Below are positions 57,338-64,000 of a stretch of 64,000 nucleotides of DNA, in pieces. The stretch comes from Serratia silvae (lineage in GTDB: Bacteria > Pseudomonadota > Gammaproteobacteria > Enterobacterales > Enterobacteriaceae), in contig NZ_JAGQDC010000001.1 in assembly GCF_023282985.1 (NCBI RefSeq), positions 124,001-188,000 of the forward strand. The letters run 5' to 3'. The notes beneath the pieces are model-generated. The model was given only the letters and a program-made list of their open reading frames with translations, searched no databases and was not told the origin of the DNA. The position numbers and the translations under genes were made by a program. Positions within the stretch are counted from its first letter, which is position 1. Each line of letters starts with the position of its first letter.

Positions 57338-58111
57338 TCACTGCTCCGGGCGTTTGAACACCAGCTCATTACCCGCCGACGCGGCCTCATCGAAGGTATA
57401 CCCTTCCAGATTGAAATCAACCAGCTGTTCGCGACGACTCAAGCGATTCTTGATGATAAAGCGGCTCATCAGCCCGCGTGCTTTCTTGGCGTAGAAGCTG
57501 ATGACTTTGTACTTGCCGTTTTTCTCGTCCAGGAATACCGGTTTGATCAGCGAACCGCGCAGCTTGGCCGGTTTGACCGATTTGAAGTATTCATCCGAAG
57601 CCAGATTCACCACGACATCATCGCCTTGCTGCTCCAGAGCCAGATTCAGTTTTTCGGTGATCCGATCGCCCCAGAAGCTGTACAAGTCTTTGCCCTGCGG
57701 GTTCTCCAGCTTGATCCCCATCTCCAGCCGGTAAGGCATCATCAGGTCCAGCGGACGCAGCACCCCGTACAGACCAGAGAGCATCCGCAGATGCTGCTGT
57801 GCGAAGTCGAAATCCTCTTCGCTGAAGTCTTGCGCCTGTAAGCCGGTATAAACGTCGCCTTTAAACGCCAACAGCGCCTGACGAGCATTGTCCGGGGTGA
57901 AGTCAGGCTGCCATTCGCCAAAGCGTGCGGCATTCAGGCCCGCGAGCTTATCGCTGATGCCCATCAGACCGGAAATTTGCGCCGGGGTCAGCTTACGGCA
58001 GATTTTGATCAGCCTTTGCGACTGATCCAACAATTCGGGCTGGGTAAAGCGTTCGGTGGCTAACGGGCTTGCATAATCCAGGGTTTTAGCAGGTGAAATA
58101 ATAATGAGCAT
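57338..58111 (-). CDS. yaaA: peroxide-stress protein YaaA
   Basis: 257-aa DUF328 protein (E. coli YaaA 258 aa), starting [16 protein letters not shown] and containing [32 protein letters not shown] and [14 protein letters not shown]. In E. coli it is OxyR-induced and lowers intracellular free iron, limiting DNA damage by peroxide. ATG 58111 matches the E. coli start; two more codons are open. Confidence 0.94.
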   Translation of the reverse strand: MLIIISPAKTLDYASPLATERFTQPELLDQSQRLIKICRKLTPAQISGLMGISDKLAGLNAARFGEWQPDFTPDNARQALLAFKGDVYTGLQAQDFSEEDFDFAQQHLRMLSGLYGVLRPLDLMMPYRLEMGIKLENPQGKDLYSFWGDRITEKLNLALEQQGDDVVVNLASDEYFKSVKPAKLRGSLIKPVFLDEKNGKYKVISFYAKKARGLMSRFIIKNRLSRREQLVDFNLEGYTFDEAASAGNELVFKRPEQ

Positions 58112-58212
58112 GGTCACATCCTGTTTATCAACATGCGGCTACTGTAGCAAAAAGCGCGTAAGACCAGGAGGTATGGCTGTGATAGGGCGCACTTTACGTA
58201 CGCCCTGGGGGA

Positions 58213-59646
58213 TTAACGCTGTTTGGTTGGTAGCCAGATCCCCGGTTCGAGTTGGGATCCCAGCTCCGGGTAGTGGTTGATGTCAAAGGTGGGCAGCTTG
58301 CCGAGTGAACGCTGGTGGTTGTAATCCCTGGCCAATTTGAAGGCCACGTCGGACAGTAACAAAATCGCGGTCAGATTGGTGATCGCCATCAGTGCCATCG
58401 AGATGTCCGCCATTTTCCACACCGTGGATAATTCTGCCATCGATCCAAACATCACCATACCCAAGGCAAAGCAGCGGAAAATCGTCAGCTTGGTCGGATG
58501 GTGGTGCTTGAGGAAGATCAGGTTGTTCTCGGCATAGGCATAATTGGCAATGATAGAGGTAAAGGCAAACAGGAATACGGCAATCGCGACAAAGGGCGCG
58601 CCCCAGGAACCGACGGCGCTGGCCATGGCGCGCTGGGTCAGATCGATGCCGCTGATGTTGGATGGGGGGCTATCCAGTGCACCAGAGGCCAAAATAATCG
58701 CCGCCGTTGCGCTGCAAATGACGATGGTATCGACAAATGCGCCAAGCATCTGCACATAGCCCTGCGAGGCAGGGTGTGGCGGATAAGGGGTCGCAGAAGC
58801 TGCCACGTTGGGGGCCGATCCCACCCCGCCTTCGTTAGAAAACAGCCCGCGTTGTATACCCTGCGTCATGGCCTGGGAAATTCCGTAGCCCAGGGTACCG
58901 GCGGCGGCTTCTTGCAGGCCAAAAGCGCTTTTGAATATCAACGTCAGAATGGCTGGCATATGCTCAATATTCATGCCGATGATCCACAGTGCCAGTAGCA
59001 GGTAGGCCAAGGCCATAAACGGCACGATTTTTTCCGCGACGCGGGCGATGGAACGGATACCTCCAAAGATCACCATGGCGCTCAGCAGCACCACCACCAT
59101 TCCGACGTACATGGGTTCGATGTTAAAGGCCACGGAGCTGGCCAGGGCGATGGAGTTGGCTTGTACCGCATTGAATACCAGACCGAAAGCGATCAGCAGG
59201 AAAATGGAGAACAACACCCCCATCCAGCGCATACCCAACCCTTTTTCCATATAGTAGGCTGGGCCACCACGGTAGCGGCCGTTCTCGTCTTTGGTTTTGT
59301 AGAGTTGTGCCAGGGTGCTTTCAATGAAAGAGGTCGCCATGCCGATAAACGCGACCCCCCACATCCAGAAGATCGCTCCGGGGCCACCTGCCGTGAGCGC
59401 TATTGCCACGCCAGTAAGGTTGTTGGGGCCGACACGTGCAGCGAGCGAAGTGCATAGCGCCTGGAAGGATGAAATGCCAGCACCGTCGCTTTTGGTGCTG
59501 TTCTTCAGCACGGAAAACATATGGTTGAAGTGCCGAATTTGAATAAAGCGGGTACGCAAGGTGAAGTAGATGCCGGCACCCAACAGCAAGTAGATCAGTA
59601 CTGAACCCCACAGGATGTTATTGATAAAGTTAATCAGATCCGTCAC
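58213..59646 (-). CDS. yaaJ: sodium:alanine/glycine symporter YaaJ
   Basis: 477-aa inner-membrane transporter of the AGCS (DAACS-type alanine/Na+) family, E. coli YaaJ length. Signatures: GAISSFQALCTSLAARVGPNNLTGVA-like stretch near residue 57-80 (here GAGISSFQALCTSLAARVGP), GPGAIFWMWG and GLFSNEGGVGSAPN. About 10-11 membrane segments. Monocistronic, divergent from talB with a 380-bp gap that holds only promoters. Confidence 0.93.
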   Translation of the reverse strand: MTDLINFINNILWGSVLIYLLLGAGIYFTLRTRFIQIRHFNHMFSVLKNSTKSDGAGISSFQALCTSLAARVGPNNLTGVAIALTAGGPGAIFWMWGVAFIGMATSFIESTLAQLYKTKDENGRYRGGPAYYMEKGLGMRWMGVLFSIFLLIAFGLVFNAVQANSIALASSVAFNIEPMYVGMVVVLLSAMVIFGGIRSIARVAEKIVPFMALAYLLLALWIIGMNIEHMPAILTLIFKSAFGLQEAAAGTLGYGISQAMTQGIQRGLFSNEGGVGSAPNVAASATPYPPHPASQGYVQMLGAFVDTIVICSATAAIILASGALDSPPSNISGIDLTQRAMASAVGSWGAPFVAIAVFLFAFTSIIANYAYAENNLIFLKHHHPTKLTIFRCFALGMVMFGSMAELSTVWKMADISMALMAITNLTAILLLSDVAFKLARDYNHQRSLGKLPTFDINHYPELGSQLEPGIWLPTKQR

Positions 59647-59936
59647 ATGTTTCTCCTTGTTAAGATTACTGCTCCTCAGGTTCTTCGACCTTGGTTCGGA
59701 AAACTTGAGTCAGTTCTCTACAGGATCTTGGCTAAAATCTCATCCCAATCGACTGGAACTGCAGTGTTCTTTGTATTTTGCGGTGAATAAAACAGCAGGC
59801 GGGAATTTAACATAATTTCCAGAAGTGATAGCGCGTTAATGCCGTGGCGTTGCTTCGGTTATTGCGAATTATCTGTGCGTAACCGGTTGCTCGTATAAGG
59901 ATAAAACAACCGTCGCCAGTGCGTGATTTTACTGCC

Positions 59937-59964
59937 TTGCGCCGGGCTACGTGCATGTTATTAT
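59937..59964 (+). promoter_or_regulatory. likely talB promoter
   Basis: TTGCGC (59937-59942), 16 bp, TATTAT (59959-59964), about 60 bp ahead of talB. The rest of 59647-59936 shows no gene or RNA. Confidence 0.55.
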
Positions 59965-60026
59965 CAGGGCAAGGCATGGTTGAACGATGCCAAAAGTTCA
60001 TGCACAAACGATGAGATAATGCCAAC

Positions 60027-60980
60027 ATGACCGATAAATTAACGTCCCTACGCCAGCTGACTACGGTAGTTGCGGATACGGGTGATATCGCTGCAATGAA
60101 GCTATATCAACCGCAAGATGCCACTACCAACCCTTCGCTGATCCTCAATGCAGCGCAAATTCCTGAATACCGCAAACTGATCGATGAAGCCATTGCCTGG
60201 GCGCGCGAGCAGAGCAGCGATCGCGATCAGCAGGTTGCCGATGCCGCAGACAAGCTGGCCGTCAACATTGGTCTGGAGATCCTGAAGCTGGTTCCGGGCC
60301 GCATTTCCACCGAAGTGGACGCGCGTCTGTCTTATGATACTGAAGCCAGCGTTGCCAAAGCCAAGCGTCTGATCAAACTGTATAACGAAGCGGGCATCAG
60401 CAACGATCGTATCCTGATCAAACTGGCCTCCACCTGGCAGGGCATCCGTGCGGCCGAGCGCCTGGAAAAAGAAGGCATCAACTGTAACCTGACGCTGCTG
60501 TTCTCCTTCGCTCAGGCACGTGCCTGCGCCGAAGCTGGCGTGTACCTGATCTCGCCGTTCGTTGGCCGTATCCTTGACTGGTACAAAGCCAATGGCGACA
60601 AGAAAGAGTTTGCCCCGCACGAAGATCCGGGCGTGGTTTCGGTGTCTGAAATTTATCAGTACTACAAGCAGCACGGCTATGAAACCGTGGTGATGGGGGC
60701 CAGCTTCCGTAATGTGGGTGAAATCATCGAACTGGCGGGCTGCGATCGTCTGACCATCGCACCTGCACTGCTGAAAGAGCTGGCAGAGAGCGAAGGCGCA
60801 CTGGAACGTAAACTGTCTTATACTGGCGAAGTGAAAGCGCGTCCGGCACCGCTGACCGAGCCTGAGTTCTACTGGCAGCACAACCAGGATCCAATGGCGG
60901 TTGAGAAACTGACCGACGGTATCCGCAAGTTTGCCGTAGACCAGGGCAAGCTGGAAAAAATGATCGCCGACTTGCTGTAA
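60027..60980 (+). CDS. talB: transaldolase B
   Basis: 317-aa class I transaldolase of the pentose phosphate pathway, E. coli TalB length. The Schiff-base lysine is in [13 protein letters not shown] (about K132); [10 protein letters not shown] and [10 protein letters not shown] are conserved. ATG 60027 gives [20 protein letters not shown] as in E. coli. It has its own terminator. Confidence 0.97.
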   Translation: MTDKLTSLRQLTTVVADTGDIAAMKLYQPQDATTNPSLILNAAQIPEYRKLIDEAIAWAREQSSDRDQQVADAADKLAVNIGLEILKLVPGRISTEVDARLSYDTEASVAKAKRLIKLYNEAGISNDRILIKLASTWQGIRAAERLEKEGINCNLTLLFSFAQARACAEAGVYLISPFVGRILDWYKANGDKKEFAPHEDPGVVSVSEIYQYYKQHGYETVVMGASFRNVGEIIELAGCDRLTIAPALLKELAESEGALERKLSYTGEVKARPAPLTEPEFYWQHNQDPMAVEKLTDGIRKFAVDQGKLEKMIADLL

Positions 60981-60998
60981 TTACGAAAAGTCGTGCAG

Positions 60999-61024
60999 AA
61001 GGTGGCCCCGGCCACCTTTTTTTA
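60999..61024 (+). terminator. talB terminator
   Basis: AAGGTGGCC-CC-GGCCACC followed by seven Ts, about 19 bp after the talB stop. Confidence 0.92.
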
Positions 61025-61059
61025 TATCTGAATACCCACCTCGCCAGGCAAACACCCTA

Positions 61060-61284
61060 ATACCCGTCGTCTTTCAAGCAGCTACTCGATCCATCCCTGG
61101 ACGGGGCCGCTGTGCACAGCGTTCAAATCTGTTCCCGACAGATTTGTCTCACCCCAGTCACTTACCCAAAAGTAAGCTCCTGGGGATGAGATAGCTTGTC
61201 GCCTAGCAGTGCCGTACAGGGATGTACAAATGCCGCGAGCGCAGGGATGCGCTAGAGCGGCCAACTTGAAATCCATAGGGTATA
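61060..61284. repeat. largest ERIC element, with cassettes A and B
   Basis: About 225 bp, reverse: tacccgtcgtctttcaag, then cassette A (palindromes TCCATCCCTGGA, GCTGTGCACAGC and CAAATCTGT..ACAGATTTG), core CCAGTCACTTACCC..GTAAGCTCCTGGGG, then cassette B (GTAC-AGGGAT-GTAC, AGCGC-AGGGAT-GCGCT) and aacttgaaatccatagggta. It fills the talB-mog gap. Confidence 0.92.
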
Positions 61285-61336
61285 CTCCCGTCATTAATCT
61301 CCCTTCGGTAACCGGGGCATAAGACAGAGGTAAAAC

Positions 61337-61924
61337 ATGGATACATTACGCATTGGTTTGGTTTCTATTTCGGACCGCGCTTCAGGGGGCGTTTATCAGG
61401 ATAAAGGCATTCCGGCACTTGAAGAGTGGTTGAGCAGCGCTTTGGCAACGCCGTTCACTCTGGAAACCCGGTTGATCCCCGACGAGCAGACGCTGATTGA
61501 GCATACGTTGTGTGAGCTGGTTGATGAAATGGGCTGCCACCTGGTATTGACTACCGGTGGCACTGGCCCGTCCCGGCGTGACGTCACTCCCGATGCTACG
61601 CTGGCGATCGCCGATCGGGTAATGCCGGGTTTTGGCGAGCAAATGCGCCAAATCAGCCTACACTATGTGCCAACAGCAATTCTTTCACGCCAGGTTGGGG
61701 CGATCCGTAAACAGGCGTTGATCATCAACCTGCCGGGGCAACCCAAATCGATTAAAGAAACGCTGGAAGGGGTGAAGGACGAGGCAGGCAAGGTGGTGGT
61801 GCACGGTATTTTTGCCAGCGTGCCTTATTGTATCCAACTGCTCGAAGGCCCTTATGTAGAGACCCACGAGGCCGTGGTAGCAGCATTTCGTCCCAAGAAT
61901 GCGCGACGCGAGATAAATCTCTAA
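61337..61924 (+). CDS. mog: molybdopterin adenylyltransferase
   Basis: 195-aa MogA-type enzyme, E. coli length, adenylylating molybdopterin before molybdenum insertion. Family motifs TTGGTGPSRRDVTPDA and LPGQPKSIKETLEGV are visible. ATG 61337 follows AGAGGTAAA. Same place as in E. coli (talB-mog-satP), but here a transporter gene is inserted before satP. Confidence 0.95.
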   Translation: MDTLRIGLVSISDRASGGVYQDKGIPALEEWLSSALATPFTLETRLIPDEQTLIEHTLCELVDEMGCHLVLTTGGTGPSRRDVTPDATLAIADRVMPGFGEQMRQISLHYVPTAILSRQVGAIRKQALIINLPGQPKSIKETLEGVKDEAGKVVVHGIFASVPYCIQLLEGPYVETHEAVVAAFRPKNARREINL

Positions 61925-62052
61925 ATTTCAGCAAACTACGGGATAACCTTCAGTACATCTGGTGTGTAATTATTTTGCCGTTATAGTAAGGAACTTTTTA
62001 CAGTCAGCCATTATGCTTTCTGCGTCTTTCCTATTTCCTCTAACGGTATCTT

Positions 62053-63345
62053 ATGCATCACGATAATAATCGCCGGCTCAACCGGCAAGATTATAAGACT
62101 CTGACGTTGGCTGCCTTGGGCGGTGCGTTGGAGTTTTATGACTTCATCATTTTTGTTTTCTTTGCTGCGGTAATGGGCGATCTGTTCTTCCCGGCGGATA
62201 TGCCTGAATGGCTGCGCCAGGTGCAGACCTTCGGTATCTTTGCGGCGGGTTATCTGGCTCGGCCACTGGGCGGCATTATCATGGCGCATTTTGGCGATCT
62301 GGTGGGGCGTAAAAAGATGTTCAGCCTGAGCATCCTGCTGATGGCGTTACCGACGCTGGCGATGGGGATGCTGCCCACCTATGCCAATATTGGCATTGCA
62401 GCACCGCTGCTGCTGCTGTTGATGCGGGTACTGCAAGGCGCGGCTATCGGTGGTGAAGTCCCTGGAGCCTGGGTGTTTGTGGCGGAGCATGTGCCGCGCA
62501 AACGCATTGGATTTGCCTGTGGCACGCTCACGGCTGGCCTGACGGCGGGTATCTTGCTCGGCTCGCTGGTGGCCACCATTATCAATACCACGCTCAGCCA
62601 ACAGGCTATTCATGACGGTGGCTGGCGTATCCCGTTCTTCCTGGGCGGCATCTTTGGCCTGTTTGCCATGTATCTGCGCCGTTGGTTGCAGGAAACGCCA
62701 ATATTTATCGAGATGCAGACACGTAAGGCGCTGGCGGAAGAGTTGCCGCTGAAATCGGTGGTGATGAATCACCGTAAAGAGATCGCGGTCTCGATGTTGC
62801 TGACCTGGCTGTTGTCGGCAGGTATTGTGGTGGTGATCCTGATGACGCCAACCTATCTGCAAAAACAGTTTGGCATAGCCCCGGCGCTGTCACTGCAGGC
62901 AAACAGCATCGCTATCATCATGTTGTTTGCTGGCTGTATTGTCTCTGGTTCGGCGGCGGACCGCTTTGGTGCCAGCAAAACCTTTATCGTCGGCAGTTTG
63001 CTGTTGGCGGGGTGCAGTTGGTTGTTCTATCAGTCGGTGGGAATACATCCAGAAATGCTGTTTGCCACCTACGCGCTGGTTGGCTTCAGCGTGGGGATCG
63101 TCGGCGCGGTGCCTTACGTGTTGGTGCGGGCTTTCCCGGCGGAAGTGCGATTTAGCGGGATTTCGTTCTCCTACAACGTGGCATACGCGATTTTTGGTGG
63201 TTTAACTCCGGTATTTGTCACGCTGATCATGAAGTTAACCCCGTTAGCGCCCGCTTACTATATGCTGGCGTTATCGACGCTCGGCCTGCTGCTGGGGATC
63301 TACCTGCGTCGCGACCTGAACAGTGAAAAACCGCTCTTGAACTAA
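62053..63345 (+). CDS. MHS-type MFS transporter
   Basis: 430-aa major facilitator of the metabolite:H+ symporter group (ProP/ShiA/KgtP relatives). It has 12 membrane segments, GGALEFYDFIIFVFFAA in helix 1, the loop 2-3 motif GDLVGRKKMF and VLQGAAIGGEVPGAWVFVAEHV in helix 4-5. The substrate is probably a carboxylate, betaine or amino-acid-like compound; it cannot be told from sequence. ATG 62053 has a weak ribosome binding site. Not in E. coli at this place. Confidence 0.87.
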   Translation: MHHDNNRRLNRQDYKTLTLAALGGALEFYDFIIFVFFAAVMGDLFFPADMPEWLRQVQTFGIFAAGYLARPLGGIIMAHFGDLVGRKKMFSLSILLMALPTLAMGMLPTYANIGIAAPLLLLLMRVLQGAAIGGEVPGAWVFVAEHVPRKRIGFACGTLTAGLTAGILLGSLVATIINTTLSQQAIHDGGWRIPFFLGGIFGLFAMYLRRWLQETPIFIEMQTRKALAEELPLKSVVMNHRKEIAVSMLLTWLLSAGIVVVILMTPTYLQKQFGIAPALSLQANSIAIIMLFAGCIVSGSAADRFGASKTFIVGSLLLAGCSWLFYQSVGIHPEMLFATYALVGFSVGIVGAVPYVLVRAFPAEVRFSGISFSYNVAYAIFGGLTPVFVTLIMKLTPLAPAYYMLALSTLGLLLGIYLRRDLNSEKPLLN

Positions 63346-63361
63346 GCGATTTTCGCCCAAT

Positions 63362-63398
63362 AAAAAACCCTGCGATTAAACATCGCAGGGGTTTTTTA
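63362..63398. terminator. bidirectional terminator after the MHS transporter
   Basis: AAAAAACCCTGCGAT-TAAAC-ATCGCAGGGGTTTTTT; strong T-tracts on both strands. Confidence 0.93.
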
Positions 63399-63408
63399 TT
63401 TTCATCAT

Positions 63409-63534
63409 ATACCCTATGGATTTCAAGCTGCGGCTAGGCGACAAGCTTACTCATCCCCAGGAGCTTACTTTTGGGTAAGTGACTGGGGTGAGTAAGTGCA
63501 GGTAACAACGCTGCAGTTTGAAAGACGACGGGTA
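63409..63534. repeat. ERIC element abutting the satP stop codon
   Basis: About 126 bp, forward: ataccctatggatttcaagc, core CCCAGGAGCTTACTTTTGGGTAAGTGACTGGGG, and gcagtttgaaagacgacgggtat. The terminal GGGTAT touches the satP stop (63535-63537 on the minus strand). Confidence 0.94.
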
Positions 63535-64000
63535 TCAGGCAGTGACAGCAGCTGGTTTGGTCTGCTGAGCTTCCACCGGGCCGATTGGCAGCACGGTGCG
63601 GCCCAACTGTTCGTTGATCACCTCAGCCATCGCCAGATAGATCGCGCTGGCGCCACAGATGATGCCTTCGTAACCGGCGAACGTCAGGATCGCGTGGTTA
63701 CCGGTGATGTTGCCGATGGCCAGCAGGGCGAACAGCACGGTCAGGCTGGCAAACACGAACTGCAACCCACGGTTGGTGCGCAGCGTGCCGAAGAACATGA
63801 ACAGGGTGAAGACGCCCCACAGTGCAAGGTAGATGCCAAGGACGTTCGCGTCGGTCGGCTCTGCCAGGCCCATACGCGGCAGCAGCAGGATGCCTCCCAG
63901 GCTCAGCCAGAAGCAGCCGTAAGAGGTGAAGGCGGTCAAGCCGAAGGTGTTGCCTTTCTTGAACTCAAGAATACCGGCAAAAATCTGAGCCATGCCACCG
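63535..64000 (-). CDS. satP: acetate/succinate symporter SatP (YaaH), N-terminus outside the window
   Basis: At least 155 residues of the GPR1/FUN34/YaaH family of acetate-proton symporters. Seen: AQIFAGILEFKKGNTFGLTAFTSYG (the conserved region after helix 2), LWGVFTLFMFFGTL, LAIGNITGNHAIL and GASAIYLAMAEVINEQLGRTVLPIG. The Met at 63993 is internal: the codons before it read Gly-Gly, aligning with YGGIAQIFAG of E. coli SatP, so the true start is past 64000. Confidence 0.95.
   Translation of the reverse strand, partial: GGMAQIFAGILEFKKGNTFGLTAFTSYGCFWLSLGGILLLPRMGLAEPTDANVLGIYLALWGVFTLFMFFGTLRTNRGLQFVFASLTVLFALLAIGNITGNHAILTFAGYEGIICGASAIYLAMAEVINEQLGRTVLPIGPVEAQQTKPAAVTA

Overview
The window is a single stretch of an enterobacterial chromosome, most like Serratia. 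The evidence is the gene order, which follows the E. coli 97-100 min to 0 min region (leu tRNAs, rsmC, holD, rimI, prfC, osmY, yjjU, yjjV, deo, ytjB, serB, radA, nadR, ettA, slt, trpR, yjjX, gpmB, rob, creA, arcA, thr, yaaA, yaaJ, talB, mog, satP), the GC-rich coding sequence, and many ERIC repeats. Assignments come from reading the translated sequence against remembered families; no database search was run.

Layout. 1-5476: the 3' part of the 4-hydroxyphenylacetate (homoprotocatechuate) meta-cleavage cluster, hpaE(partial)-D-F-H-I-X-A; hpaBC does not follow. 5488-8365: ampH, a membrane diguanylate cyclase and a small membrane protein. 8446-8784: three tandem tRNA-Leu(CAG) genes with their own promoter. 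8971-10974: a divergent LysR / aldo-keto reductase pair. 11038-15044: rsmC, holD-rimI, prfC. 15045-19330: an AT-richer accessory island between prfC and osmY. It holds an IS110-type transposase remnant and a minus-strand operon of an S74 fibre-like protein, a 698-aa S-type pyocin-like toxin and a putative immunity protein, with a LexA-type box upstream. 20133-23200: osmY, ytjA, a CsbD-like gene, yjjU and yjjV. 23384-29558: a CNT nucleoside transporter and deoCABD, with CRP-like sites upstream of both. 29716-34455: ytjB, serB-radA and nadR. 34572-38299: an MDR oxidoreductase / LysR divergent pair and ettA. 38442-40827: yfiRNB, a periplasm-controlled c-di-GMP switch. 41106-43832: a P2-type ATPase. 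44472-52246: slt, trpR, yjjX, gpmB/rob, creA, arcA, a yjjY relative and lasT. 52392-57294: the thr operon with leader and attenuator. 57338-64000: yaaA, yaaJ, talB, mog, an MHS-type transporter and the 3' part of satP.

Themes. ERIC elements (eight near-complete, two remnants) sit in intergenic gaps, often hard against ribosome binding sites or stop codons. Three of them carry extra palindromic cassettes at fixed positions. The most system-like novelty is the fibre-toxin-immunity operon at 15606-19330. Two c-di-GMP synthases, the deo/nucleoside uptake genes and the ArcA, FNR, CRP, TrpR and thr-attenuation signals are the other regulatory points.
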